Positions 41,518-52,127 are shown, counted from the stretch's first letter. The stretch is 64,000 nucleotides of DNA from Acanthosepion pharaonis (GCA_903632075.3 CAHIKZ030002090.1:1752001-1816000); one strand, 5' to 3'. Translations and numbers: made by a program. Notes: generated by a model from the letters alone, not told the origin.

Positions 41518-42925
41518 TTATATAAAGTGCTGCGCAAAAGTAAGTGAATCCCTAAGATATTATTTAAAATATTGTCTCTTTTTTCCAGATAATCAAGAAA
41601 ACTTTATTAAATATATATTCATTAACAAAAAAACTGTATTAAACAAATTACAACCACTTTCATTTTTTGTATCAAGCTGGAATAAAAAATATTAATTAAG
41701 AATTAAGATGTGCCAAAAAAACAAAAAATGAACCTTTACATTTAGTATTTGGCAATTCCTCATTTTGGGGATCATGAAGTCGACCAGTCTTGTTCTATAA
41801 TGTTTGGAAATTTTCTGGCATTAGTGAACAACAGTGTTTGACCATTCTTCTTGGCAAAACTTCTACACTTTCTCGATACAACCTGGGTTTCTTGCATGTA
41901 CTACTTTTTTTAAAAAATTAAACCACAGATTTTCAATTGAAATTAGATTAGTACTTTGAGGAGGCCATTCCAAGACCTGGAATTTCTTTTTTGGAAATCA
42001 TTCTTTTGTGGATTTGCGTTGAATCTTCTGATCAATGTCATCTTGGAAGATCCAGCCTCGTTCTAATCCCAACTTTTGAACAGATGGCGTTCAAATTTGC
42101 ATTCACACAAAATTGCTTAATATCTCTCTGTTCGTCAATGCGTACTAATTTGCTTTTCCCAGCTGCAACATATCATAATGTTTAACTTTTGGCACCAAAT
42201 TGGTCTCTTCAAAAGCCGTATTAGGAGTTCGCTAGACATACCCTCCAAAAACAAAAATAAAACCGCTCTAGTTTGGTTTCGTCCGACCATAAAACCCTTT
42301 TGCCGGAACATTTCTATCTTATTAATATGAACTTTGGCATAGTTGAGCCAAGCTTGTTTGTGATTTTACGTAAGCAGCGGCTTTTTTCTAGAAATTCTAC
42401 GATGAACACAGGCATCGTTCAGGTTTCGTCCCACTGTAGACGTATGCACATTGACTCCGGCATTGAACAGGGATCCTTGGTGAATAGCATGGTTCGCCTG
42501 GGCTTGTCGAGCTAGTTGTCTACTTGCACTTGCAGTTATTTTTCGCGGACGGCCAGTTCTTGATTGCTAAGGCCATCCATTTAAAAATAATTTGTTTCAC
42601 CGTGGAGACGTGCACACCAACTCGTTTTGATAGCTTTTTGTAGCCATCTCCATCATTATAGGCTTCAACTATGCCATCTTTAAAGCTTCAGGAACATCTT
42701 TTTTATCGCGGCATATTTTTTTTAATTTAGTTTCTAACTGCACCGTTTGCATAGACAATGAGCTATAATGTTTAGCCGCAGTTTACACAGCTTACCAAAA
42801 AATGAATACGTGATTTTTCTTAATGTATATATAATTTAATTAAGATCTGTTGATTATCTGGAAGAAAGAGATACGTTTATAATGTTATCTTAGGTGTTTC
42901 CTTACTTTGTGCAGATCTGTATATA
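41518..42925 (-). mobile_element. Tc1-like transposon, inactive
   Basis: Inverted ends: left TATAAAGTGCTGCGCAAAAGTAAGTGAATCCCTAAGAT, right (complement) ATACAGATCTGCACAAAGTAAGGAAACACCTAAGAT, both in TATA context as expected for TA targets. About 1.4 kb, a usual Tc1-like length. The transposase lies on the minus strand. Internal repeats near the ends are AT-rich. Confidence 0.88.
41720..42730 (-). pseudogene. Tc1-like transposase (broken)
   Basis: Cut-and-paste transposase for TA sites. Minus strand, in order: KLKKICRDKKDVPEALK and KPIMMEMATKSYQNELVC (helix-turn-helix DNA-binding part), SRTGRPRKITASASRQLA (GRPR linker), HQGSLFNAGVNVHTSTVGRN (second helix-turn-helix region), KQAWLNYAKVH, then catalytic-half text up to LKICGLIF (the usual NLWF motif changed) and ARKFPNIIEQDW. 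Many stops and shifts between pieces. The conserved acidic residues cannot be placed with confidence in the broken frames. Confidence 0.85.
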
Positions 42926-42929
42926 TAAT

Positions 42930-43370
42930 CTTAAAACAATAGACATTTTGTGCATATTATATTCAAAGCATTTTTTTCTAATAACTATTGTTTCAGGCTA
43001 CGTAATTTTGAATGTCCATATAAAACATTATTCCAGACACATTGGTGTCTCATAAGTTGTTGCGCAAAGTTGCATTTCATTTAGATCTCAAAAAATAACG
43101 ACACTTTAAAAACTTGATACTTTCTGCTTTTTAAAATATATTTGATTTTCGTTTCTCACTCCGCACCGATAATGTCTCTCGTAAGTAGAAAGTTTGGGAC
43201 AACATGACATGATTTTGGGGTAATTTATCTACGTACAACAACCAGATTTGTGAAAGTATATTCGTACCAAGGAAAAAAAAAAGAAAAGAAAATATCATTA
43301 AATATAAAAGAAACGAAATATCTATTTTTAATACATGTTTAAAAGAAACAACTGCTTCCCATATACACCG
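42930..43370. other. No recognisable feature
   Basis: AT-rich DNA. Nothing supportable. Confidence 0.5.
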
Positions 43371-43373
43371 AAT

Positions 43374-43517
43374 ATAAAAGTGAACATTGAAGTCAAAACT
43401 CAGAGGTGACAGCCTGTTTCATGCTGGACGTAATCGCCAGGCCGCCTGAGAGATTGCGTCCAGCATCAAACAGCCTGTCGCCTCCGAGTGTTGACTTCAA
43501 TGTTCACTTTTATATTT
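43374..43517. repeat. Long hairpin repeat, about 65-bp arms and tiny loop
   Basis: Left arm 43374-43440 and right arm 43447-43517 are complementary with about 8 mismatches: AAAAGTGAACATTGAAGTCAA, GAGGTGACAG, TGTTTCATGCTGGACG and complements. The loop is only about 6 nt. A single arm of the same family is at 757-835. The 64-codon frame over it is an accident. Confidence 0.92.
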
Positions 43518-43540
43518 ATATTTACATACGCTCTCTCTCG

Positions 43541-43565
43541 ACATTGCTTAACTTCGGTGACCGTA
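43541..43565 (-). repeat. Fragment of a 5S-type SINE head
   Basis: The minus strand reads CGGTCACCGAAGTTAAGCAATG, the box A region of the 5S-derived SINEs. Nothing of the SINE body follows, so it is an isolated scrap. Confidence 0.55.
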
Positions 43566-43712
43566 AGCATGAAGTATTTGATACTCACAGAAAATATTAA
43601 AGATAAGAGGGGCAGAGGGAAACAATGAGTAACCTATATAATGAACTCGTGAAAATGAAGGCAATTGTGGAGAGCCATGGCCGCGTCCGTTCTGAAAACT
43701 GTACTGTGGATG

Positions 43713-43715
<3 letters not shown>

Positions 43716-43775
<60 letters not shown>
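43716..43775. repeat. (CA)n(TA)n compound array, left
   Basis: CA run followed by TA run. The same arrangement in the same orientation recurs at 44,065-44,141. Confidence 0.96.
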
Positions 43776-43797
43776 TAACTAGTGCAGTTTAGTTAAT

Positions 43798-44063
43798 ATT
43801 GTAAAGATGTAATCATACAAAGAATAATATTGCAAGTACTTTGAAACTGAAAAATAACATCCATGTCTGAAGATGATACAAGTGGTATCGAAAGTACTTG
43901 CAATATAGAATGAAGATCTAATCCATTTTACAAGTTTTAAAAACAAGGATCGCGTCGTTCAACGAGTAGTGAGTTAATGCCATATTTAATCTGTTAGCGA
44001 AGTGATTTCGCCATTAATTACATTAACTTCGTTGATGTATTCTTTGTATGATTACTTCTTTAC

Positions 44064-44066
<3 letters not shown>
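43798..44066 (+). mobile_element. Inverted-repeat element with hammerhead-like core
   Basis: Ends ATTGTAAAGATGTAATCATA / TATGATTACTTCTTTACAAC form a 29-bp inverted repeat with two mismatches (43798-43826, 44038-44066). Inside, AATATTGCAAGTACTTT and AAAGTACTTGCAATAT form a second 16-bp stem enclosing CTGAAGATGATACAAGTGGTATCGAAAG (43872-43899). That motif is of the same kind as in the PLE tails. Probably a short non-autonomous PLE or MITE. No coding. Confidence 0.75.

Positions 44067-44141
<75 letters not shown>
44065..44141. repeat. (AC)n(AT)n compound array, right
   Basis: AC run then AT run, flanking the right end of the inverted-repeat element. Confidence 0.96.
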
Positions 44142-44144
<3 letters not shown>

Positions 44145-44146
<2 letters not shown>

Positions 44147-44530
44147 AAGTTTATTGATATGTTCTCGTCCCGACCAAGAAACTCTACCAAAAGAATTCTG
44201 ATATTTAGTGATTACGTCCCATTTTGTTAAAGCGGGTCAAGCCGAGATCCGTTCAGTACCTCCCCCATATTGCATAAACTGTACGTATGCTCACTGATGA
44301 GAGACAATATAGGGATATAGACTTGTCTACGGATTTATGCACCGACAGTTACGTATCAGACATAATTATTCATTTACATAAACATATCTCTTTTTTTCTA
44401 TACAGTTATACCCACTCCATGCATGTGGATATACGAAAAGGTGGCCAATTTTCACTGATGTCTTAACAATGAGATGTGCTCACTGGCTGGTTTACATGGT
44501 CAAGCACCTTTTTAAGTGGACGGGAGGAAA
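44145..44530. other. No recognisable feature
   Basis: Nothing supportable. Confidence 0.45.
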
Positions 44531-44535
44531 TATTT

Positions 44536-44726
44536 TCAAATGTCAAAATGGCGTGCGAACGCGATGAGAAAGGTCTGAGTGACTTGAAGGATTTCGTCAC
44601 GCCGAGTTCGAAGGAAGTAAATGTCAACATCGGTAAAGATCGATTCACCTGACCTTTTCCCAATGGATTCTAACGCATCCTCAGATTGTGTAGCTGGTTC
44701 TCCCCTTGCAGCACCGAAATAATTCG
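44536..44726 (-). CDS. Possible host coding exon, uncertain
   Basis: On the minus strand a T-rich tract ends in TATTTATAG at 44,727, an acceptable splice acceptor. It is followed by an open frame of about 62 codons (ANYFGAARGEPATQSEDALE, then SIFTDVDIYFLRTRR) that is less AT-rich than its surroundings, with many G/C third positions, and ends at a stop at 44,536. The codon use looks more like a gene than the neighbouring junk. I recognise no domain and found no partner exon. It may equally be part of an unknown transposon. Confidence 0.22.
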
Positions 44727-44759
44727 CTATAAATAGTAATGAGAACGACAATTACAACA

Positions 44760-45420
44760 ACAAATAGAGAAAACAAGGCGAATACATAATACTAATAACT
44801 GATACAAAGCGGAAGTTAATGAAAAATAAACCTTTATGTCAGCAAAATATCAATAGATGTGTTAAACATAATATTAATCATATTATTATTAATAATATTT
44901 TATTCAAACAAAATAATTTTTGTTCATACATAAAATATATAGATCTACATAAATTTATAACTCTTTCTTTGTACAAACGTTTGACTTGTAATGAAAAAAC
45001 TACTGTACTGGTAATGATTGCGTCAAAACAAATAAAACGCCATCAGCGTGAACGCATGCAACTGATATATGCGTAATATGATAGTGATCTTGTTCGTCTT
45101 GGAATTTTCCGTTAGTTGTTTAGTTACTAAGAGGAATTAATCAAACAGTTTAGTATAAATCTTATGGAACTCTCCAGTCGTTCTGTTCATTCTCCCGGGC
45201 AGGGAAGTTAGTAATTTGTTTACGTAACTATTCTCATGCGTTTTAAGAGTCGAATGGTTGGTAGATTCTAAATATTTTTTCAGAGTATGCACCTTAAGAT
45301 GCTTGTCGAAATTACAATTTTGCAAAAACGTTGCTATTTTTTTCATAAATGGTCTTTATTACTGATCAAATAATACTTTTTAGATGGTTTCGACTATATG
45401 CCAGGAAAAACAGAAATGGT
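44760..45420. other. No recognisable feature
   Basis: AT-rich DNA. The 85-codon frame at 44819-45076 is Asn/Ile/Lys-rich and unconvincing. Confidence 0.45.
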
Positions 45421-45447
45421 AATGGTAATATCAGCCGTTTGATTATG

Positions 45448-45498
45448 AGGAAACATTTCCTTATAAGGAAACACTTCCTTATAAGGAAACATTCAGAT
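45448..45498. repeat. 18-bp palindromic tandem repeat, three units
   Basis: Three consecutive units of AGGAAACATTTCCTTATA type. Each unit is itself a palindrome (AAGGAA...TTCCTT). Confidence 0.9.
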
Positions 45499-45504
45499 TC
45501 AGTG

Positions 45505-46290
45505 CTACTGTCGAATGAAATTTATAATTTTTTTCTATTAAAACAAATTTTCAGGAAATGTATTTCTCAAGTCCAGTAATGTTTATAGCTCTTTCGGGTA
45601 TCGATGGGGGGGTCCTTCCTAACCTTTCATTTGAAGTAGTGTGGAATATCAAAATCTTGATTATGTTATTATTTTCTCTTCAAGTTACAGTTGATAACCA
45701 TTTTAGTTGTTTCTGCTGCTGAAAGTCCTTAAGTCATGTGGTTTTTGTTATATGGTAGTGTTTTTGTTGGTAATTGTTTAGCGCCAGTCCACAATATGCA
45801 AAGACGGATGCTCTTCTTCAAGTCCCACAGACTTTAATCGCTCAAAGCCATTTTTAACCATTGATCTTAGGAAGTGGTTGTATACAGCTGACAGTTTAGA
45901 TATTCCGGAACGGGTTTGGCGCCATACATGTCATATGTATGAAAAGCTTGATCTGACCAAGGTATTTAAGAACATATGCAGAAATGAATACCTCTAAGAC
46001 ACCGAAGAATATAATATATATGAAATGCTTTCTTCTTATTATTATTATTATTTGTGCATTTTCAGGTTCTTTCAATGTCAGTAGGTTTTAGAATACGCTG
46101 ACCACATCTTCTGTAGAGACCCCCCCCTAAAGGTGACATCTTCATCTTCACTAGTAGACACTCTAAAGATTATATATTTTATCAAGTATCTGGTAAGATC
46201 TCTGACAAAATATGCCACATTTAGGGTGGCTACTAAAAGACTCGGGTATCAATCAGACCAGTACCTACATTTTGTCATTCTCGGCTTACG
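45505..46290. other. No recognisable feature
   Basis: A (TTA)n stretch lies near 46,035. No gene or element seen. Confidence 0.45.
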
Positions 46291-46299
46291 GCCGTATCA

Positions 46300-46640
46300 T
46301 ATTGAAACACCGGTTCTTGTACTATCACCGAAGTTAAGGAATTACGAACCTGGTTAGTATCTAGATGGGTGACAAGTTGGAAATGCCAGGTGCTATAAGC
46401 GTGGATGTGCGGGTTATTTAAGGGATAATAATACGTGTTATATTTCCGTTATCGTAAATATAACCCTAGAAATGTATGAACCCATCTCTTCTACTCCGCA
46501 GCTATGCTTTAATCAGTAGGACTTTTATCATTAAGTCATTACTATCCCCGAAAAATGCTTACAATCTAAAATATTTTCTGGCTTTAAATAACTTGAAAAG
46601 GGGTTGATGAGCAGTGAAAAATCAAATTAATCAATCCAGC
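46300..46640 (+). mobile_element. 5S-tRNA composite SINE, copy 5
   Basis: GAAACACCGGTTCTTGTACTATCACCGAAGTTAAGGAAT, CCTGGTTAGTATCTAGATGGGTGAC, ATGCCAGGTGCTATAAGCG, then the tail CGCAGCTATGCTTTAATCAGTAGGACTT and GGCTTTAAATAACTTG. The tRNA-like middle is largely deleted in this copy. Confidence 0.92.
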
Positions 46641-46659
46641 AATATTTTTAATTCTAGCG

Positions 46660-47275
46660 TAAACCGAAACTATATATACCTTTTTGGTGCTCATGTAAAC
46701 CAGGCTCCTGTTTATTTTTTTTATTTTTATGTGTACCAGACCTATGTCTATTTTTTTTTTTAACTCTAGCGTAACTATGATATATGTCTATTTTCTTGAC
46801 TCTTGTCTTAGTGTTGTATCGTTGAGGTGAATGATACACAGAGAATAAGTGCTTATTTATTCAACACCAGTATCCGGTGCTAAGGAGTACATACAAAAAA
46901 ACACAGAACAATAAGTTACAAAACAATTAACAAGACAAGATACAAGGAATAGAGGAGAGTCGAATGCTTTATAGCCAAACGACGTAAGATCAGTCCGAAT
47001 ATTAATCAGCTTAGTATCAACTTATTAATCAACTGTTGAAGTCCTTAATCGTAGACTTTAAGGCTATAAATAAAGTCATCTGGTAGAATGCTGAAGAGGT
47101 GCTAGATACTCTACAACAGTTAGGATGTCTGTCATTTTATGTTAATGCGAAACTGGACATATATTTCTTTTTTTGATATGAACTGGAGCTATGTCTAATT
47201 TTTTTATTCTAATGAAGAAAGGTCATAGATTTACTTTAGCTCTTGTGTAAACCGGAGTTATGTTTACCAATCTAT
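46660..47275 (+). repeat. Degenerate minisatellite split by an LTR
   Basis: Units of about 50-60 bp with GTAAACCGGAGCTATGTCTATTTTTTTATT occur at 46,660-46,805 and resume at 47,140-47,275. The LTR-like block at 46,812-47,118 separates the halves. Confidence 0.75.
46812..47118. mobile_element. Solo LTR of an unidentified LTR retrotransposon
   Basis: Starts TGTTGTATC and ends CTCTACAACA (TG...CA with inverted TGTTGTA/TACAACA ends), about 307 bp. Flanks CTTAG and GTTAG form a 5-bp duplication with one difference. It interrupts a minisatellite whose units continue on both sides. The sequence differs from the LTR at 61.7 kb. Orientation unclear. Confidence 0.75.
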
Positions 47276-47279
47276 TAAT

Positions 47280-47835
47280 CCATTGCGATTTTAGCCTATA
47301 CGATTTATACCTATTTCTGGCATGATTAGTTATCATTATTTATACGCGGACTACCATCCGAGTCAAGCCTAAGACGGCGGAGAACATGGCCCAAAATTGC
47401 GTACCCCATTCCTTGAAGCTGTATCAAAGTATATAATGGTGAATCTAGCCGCCATCTAAAAGTAAAGCTGGAGATACATCGAAAAGCCGTAATTAGGAAG
47501 TGTAAGAATAAAATCAGGAATGGCAGATCATGTGGAATGAAGTAAAAAAATACTGCACAGAGAGGAACAGTGGAGAATGAAACATCAGAAAGAATCAGCG
47601 CTAATGCTAAGCTATGAGGACGTCCTGAGTAGGCCTAGCATAGAAATTAGTACGTTACGGGAGTCATTTTTAAATAAAGAAGAGAAGTGACAGCAAGGCT
47701 TTAACAGAAGAAGCAAATTCAGACAAGCGTTACAAGCAGCAATAGCAGCACTCATCTGCAGGAAGATTATATTTAAGTCTTCACGTTCTACCCAGTATTA
47801 GGTATAAACTCCTATTTTCACATTGTAGATTAAAT
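47280..47835. other. No recognisable feature
   Basis: Slightly richer in GC, but I see no open frame or repeat. Confidence 0.45.
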
Positions 47836-47992
47836 AAAGGCTTCAGTTCGAGATTCCATGTACAGTACACGGATCGACAATATTACTGGATGAAGGTCGG
47901 TGGGTACAACGGCTGAAATGTTGACTTAGCAACAACAAAGATGGGGATAACAATCCCTGTGTAAATAATGTAAATGCCTCAACAAATGCTCA
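47835..47992 (+). mobile_element. PLE family A tail, diverged copy
   Basis: AAATAAAGGCTTCAGTTCGAGATTCCA, CTGGATGAAGGTCGG, GGTACAACGGCTGAAATGTTGAC, ACAACAAAGATGGGGATAAC and TAAATAATGTAAAT correspond in order to the tail at 48,660-48,860. It stands alone, without an inverted partner. Confidence 0.7.
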
Positions 47993-47994
47993 TA

Positions 47995-48640
47995 TATCGT
48001 TAAATTAAGCAAACTGAACTTATCATGTTGACACTTGACGTGTAATGGTTATTGCAGGATTTAAATATTTAGCCGGCAGCTTACTCGGTATCAACGAAGA
48101 CATTAATTTCAACTCTTAATCCCTTTAATCATCTTAATCCACCTAATCTTAGCGCTTGTGTTTTTGTACAGTTCCACTGCTCCAACTATTATACATACAG
48201 CTCGAGACACCATATACAAAACATTTTTTTTTCTATCTCCCGGGAAACGACGCTAATTGTTCAACTTTTCGCTTTCTGTATATCCTGTGATCTGGAGTCA
48301 TGTTTTGTCAGTTACTTTGTGCTATTAATGACTATCAAATCCAGTTCTTCACTTGATTGAGTGATTTGTCTGGATCTCAAAAGGTCAGTGTTTCTTTTTA
48401 GCTTTGATCGATGGCCTCTGGTTTATGCTCTTAAAATTCGTCATAGTCTAACACAAGGTGTTTGCAGACTTCCGAGTATATCACTGTTCCTGCCCTATCA
48501 TGTCACATTATTATACTCTTTTTTTTATAACCTTTCCCACATTTTATCCATTCTTTCACATTTCTTGGATGGGCATTTTTACATCAGTTGTCGGATGGTT
48601 ATCGCTGGGGACTGAATGGCAGTATGTCTCTTCAAATCTT
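47995..48640. other. No recognisable gene
   Basis: The open frames of 84 and 66 codons (48361-48658) overlap each other and match nothing. Confidence 0.4.
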
Positions 48641-48656
48641 CAGCGCCCTCCTTACT

Positions 48657-49163
48657 AGCTGTCTATATTTCTGAGATGAGGTATTATGTGCACTATTGAC
48701 ATTATTCAGACAATTGTCCTCATCTTTGTTGCCATGTTTATCACAACGTTTCGGCCGTTGTACGCTCCGGCCTTCTTCAGGTGGTTGGAATGCCGAACTG
48801 AACCCTTTATTTCGCTCACTGGGGTAGACTGTTCTAGTTCCACGTGCCATGTCTAATGGATGTCAGTTATCTCCTGTCAATTTCCCTCTCCAAGTTCTCC
48901 ACCGCCTTAACCAGTTACTGAACTCACACTCTTTGGGTCCTGTGACTGGAGCTAACTAACGCCTTTATCCACTGTGCCATGTGTCCTTGAGAACATCTAT
49001 TAGACATGGCACGTGGAACTAGAACAGTCTATCTCAGTGAGCGAAATAAAGCGTTCAGTTCGGCATTCCAACCACTCCAAGAAGGCCAGAGCTTACAAAG
49101 GCCGAAACGTTGTGATAAACATGGCGGCAAAGATGAAGACAATAGTCTGAATAATGTAAATAG
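48657..49163 (-). mobile_element. PLE family A inverted pair with target duplication CCTCCTTACT
   Basis: Flanked by CCTCCTTACT (48647-48656 and 49164-49173). The left tail, minus strand (48,657-48,862), and right tail, plus strand (48,995-49,163), are inverted copies sharing GACATGGCACGTGGAACTAG, GAGCGAAATAAAG, GGCCGAAACGTTGTGATAAACATGG and AATAATGT. The right copy stops early at GTAAATAG. Between them lies a tRNA-like stretch (minus, about 48,990-48,893: GTGGATAAAGGCGTTAGTTAG and GTGAGTTCAGTAACTGG). No protein-coding core. The 72- and 73-codon frames are the two tails read through. Confidence 0.88.
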
Positions 49164-49254
49164 CCTCCTTACTCTTTTTGAATATACCAGAATTGCAGTG
49201 ATCTCGTCTTCCTTAGTCCGGCTTTGAATTTTTAATTCGTCTATTTTCAACTGC

Positions 49255-49400
49255 AGTGGGTATCTTAGAGTGGGATAATGGCTAATGAAGCTAGTCTGGT
49301 TAATCATTACTATCGGATAGTTAGTTCGAACCCCACTAAGTGAACGATACGCAATTTGGTATTAAATAACCCAACAAAGACGGGCTTGTGCAAAATCAAT
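49255..49400 (+). mobile_element. tRNA-derived SINE
   Basis: GAGTGGGATAATGGCTAATG (A box) and AGTTAGTTCGAACCCCACT (B box), then a body ending near a T run at 49,412. Confidence 0.6.
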
Positions 49401-49404
49401 CTAC

Positions 49405-50425
49405 CATAAGGTTTTTTTTTTATTTGATATTCTGGGCAAAAATTTATTCATCCTGTTTAACAGCTACTCCAGTTACTAGGTAAGGTCCTGGAATATTTGT
49501 TGGTTTATTTTTGTTAGTGTTTGTTGTTTTCTTTTGTTTTCGCTATCTCTCTCCAGCGACGTTTACGATTTAGTGGCAAGCCTTTGTTTTGTTCAAAACA
49601 ACCCAATCTTGTCTTCTTTCTGAAATCAACTGGCCAAAGTCCAAATGTAATCTTTTTACTTTCTAAGATATTTCCTTGTTTGTGTCGATACAATTTGTTT
49701 ACCTGATCGACCCACCCCCAGCTAGTCGATTGCACAATTCTTACTCTATCAATGTATCCAATATTTGCCTGTTGTTTGTATTTCTTTTCCATCAGCTTTG
49801 TTGCAGTCATTTCTCATATCCTGTACAATTTCTTCTTGTTTATCCGAAAAGTTTGTATTTTATATAATTTATAAGCATTTTTATACTGGCTGTTGCTTAA
49901 GTATGTCAGTCAAGGGTTACAGTGTTTAAGAAGATGTAAACACTCTGCTTTTTTCTTAAATTAATGAAAGACACACGAACAAAATTCCTCAACTGATCGG
50001 TAGCTTGTCCCGATTCTCACATAGATCTCTGTTTGGTGATGCTTATACATAAGGTGTAATATTATAAACATTAATTCATCTACAGCTTTGAGTCCAAGCT
50101 AATGTTTCTTAGACACTTTAATGATTTTATGTCTGGGACAATGTGTCACCTTTTCATTATGTTGCCATTTAAAACAAATAAGATTAAATCTTAATATAAA
50201 AATCTATGTAAGTGTTCTAAAATGCGTCTGTAATGAAATAAAGAAGTTTATGAAATTTGGCAGTTTTCACTTCCATCTTTGTACAATGGGTAATCTATAA
50301 TGAACCCAAACAATTGTAGCCATTATCTCACGGATAGTATTATAACTGCTATCACACGGGGAATGTATTAAACGAATACGGGAAAATGAAATTCACTTTA
50401 ATGATATCAAAAATATCTTATGACG
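49405..50425. other. No recognisable gene
   Basis: Open frames of 61-98 codons at 49514-49867 overlap on both strands. The minus one (98 codons) has Lys/Gln-rich text without a domain. Nothing convincing. Confidence 0.4.
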
Positions 50426-50436
50426 CATTCGGAAAG

Positions 50437-51150
50437 AGCCGGTGTTCTATTAAATAACTTATTCTATATGTACCTATAATGGGCATGTGGCCCTGTGGTT
50501 AGAACGTTCGATTTCTAACCGTAAGTCCCGGGTTCGAATCTGACCATTGTCGATTTGTCAGGAAGGTGATTTCTTAATGTTATCGAGTCACGATAACCCT
50601 CGGCCACAAACTGACAAGTCATCGTGACCGAGGGTTTGAGCGTGCTCTCCGTGTTCAGATTGTTGATCACGCTAGAGAGGGCGCTCTATCCCCAAAACTG
50701 TAATTAAGTTCCTCTCAGCATAGTTGCAGTATAAACCACAGGTGGGCTCTGTGGGCATTGAATAAACACAAAGGTGCCTGGGAAGGCGTCTGCGATGGAG
50801 ATTAGGTAGCCGCCCAAGTAGAGTGGGATCAGATACGAATGGTTGCGCCATTTAGATTAGATGTACCTATATGTGTGACCGCTTGGAAATACCAGATGCT
50901 TGAATATGCAGGTGGATAACGGCTCACAATTAGAAATCGGAATCGCGGAGTTTCAATTCCAGTCGGGTTCATTATATTCACTTTTCCTGATATGTATTCT
51001 AATATACCTTAGGAATGGGGTATGAATCTCCGCGTCGAAACTCTGGGTTAATTAGAAGGACTTGTATAAAAAAAAATCTTCATTGTGTCTAAATATATTT
51101 TCTGGCTTTAAATAACCTGTAAAAGGTTTGATAACACCTAAATCACAGAT
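50437..51150 (+). mobile_element. 5S-type SINE, copy 6, split by another SINE
   Basis: Left scrap GCCGGTGTTCTATTAAA...ATATGTACCTATA (50,437-50,478), then after the inserted SINE ATGTGTGACCGCTTGGAAATACCAGATGC, TGGATAACGGCTCACAATTAG, GGAGTTTCAATTCCAGTCGGG (tRNA-like B box), CTCTGGGTTAATTAGAAGGACTTG and GGCTTTAAATAACCTG. The 5S head is cut at the TACCTAGATGGGTGACC region. Confidence 0.85.
50479..50860 (+). mobile_element. tRNA-derived SINE, full length, with target duplication
   Basis: Flanked by ATGTACCTATA (50468-50478 and 50861-50871). Head GGGCATGTGGCCCTGTGGTTAGAACG (A box) and AGTCCCGGGTTCGAATCTGACC (B box), close to a real tRNA. The body of about 300 bp has an inverted pair CCCTCGG/CCGAGGG and ends GGTTGCGCCATTTAGATTAG. 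The intact head and clean duplication make it one of the younger insertions here. Parent tRNA uncertain (Arg or Lys type possible). Confidence 0.93.
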
Positions 51151-51154
51151 TAAT

Positions 51155-52125
51155 CACTCTATAAATAAAATCTTTGGATACCGAGTTCAGAATGGAGATC
51201 ACACTAGATAAAAGAACATTTTTGGCTTGTCAAAGAGGAACTTGCAATACACCAAGCTTATTAATTAAAATTCTCTTATTATACAATGTCATCCACTGAG
51301 AGCAATCTAGGAATGACTTACACAAGACGATGAGGATTGAAAATCACAAAGGTGACATTAATGTTAATTAATGAAATTTCATTATTAAACACAATTTTAT
51401 TTTTACTACAATTTGGTTTCAGTAACTTGTGGCCCCGGTCTGTGGCACAATGAAATTCAAATCAAAATCAATTGTCTGGCATTTAGTGCAAGTATGACTG
51501 ACATCACAAAGTTACCACACTGTATCTAAAAATGTTAATGAATTTCTAATGAATTATAAGATATAATTGCAAATTAAAAAAAAATAGTTTATGGTCAGAA
51601 TGGTGCTATTATATACAAGGTAATGCTGAAACGTTTTCATCTCAAGCAATTGGCCTTCCCAACAAAATTCTGATATTTTGTTATTTATGCAGACTTTGAA
51701 ATGTTGGTCAGTCTAAGGATTTATCCGTAACCTTTTGAAGATTTATGAAAATGTACTAGTTTTCTTGATAAACAAGTAAACACGGTCGAACGAATACGTG
51801 TTTATCTGTAAACTAACCAACGTGAAAATACTTCTAAAGAAACCTAAAAAATATGAACATCTTGGAATATACGTACACATCATTTGATGAGATGTATTTT
51901 CTTGTTATCTCATCAGTATCTCTGAAGTTATTCCGAATTAAAAAAAAATATTACCTCTCAAGAGAAAGACTATCATGACTATCTAATGCTTCCTTTTCTT
52001 TATTGTCTGTGATTTATCATGATTTCTTAGGAAAGATAGAAAAGTAGTTCCTTATTGTTTTCTCGACGTTTCTGAATACACAGTATTCATTCCTCTGGTT
52101 GCTATCCAATTCTGCTATTTATGCC
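51155..52125. other. No recognisable feature
   Basis: AT-rich DNA. Nothing supportable. Confidence 0.5.
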
Positions 52126-52127
52126 AT

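Noticed and set aside
43548..43757. Cys-Val repeat protein
   Set aside because: Translation of a CA/GT microsatellite.
44294..44301. CTGATGAG as a hammerhead core
   Set aside because: No GAAA and no stem II or III partner downstream.
48632..49227. Pair of similar 72-73 residue proteins on opposite strands
   Set aside because: They are the two inverted PLE tails read through. The same text recurs at 18.2 and 54.5 kb with shifts.
50479..50560. Functional tRNA gene
   Set aside because: The head is close to a tRNA but lacks full acceptor and anticodon arm pairing, and it is followed by SINE body inside target duplications.
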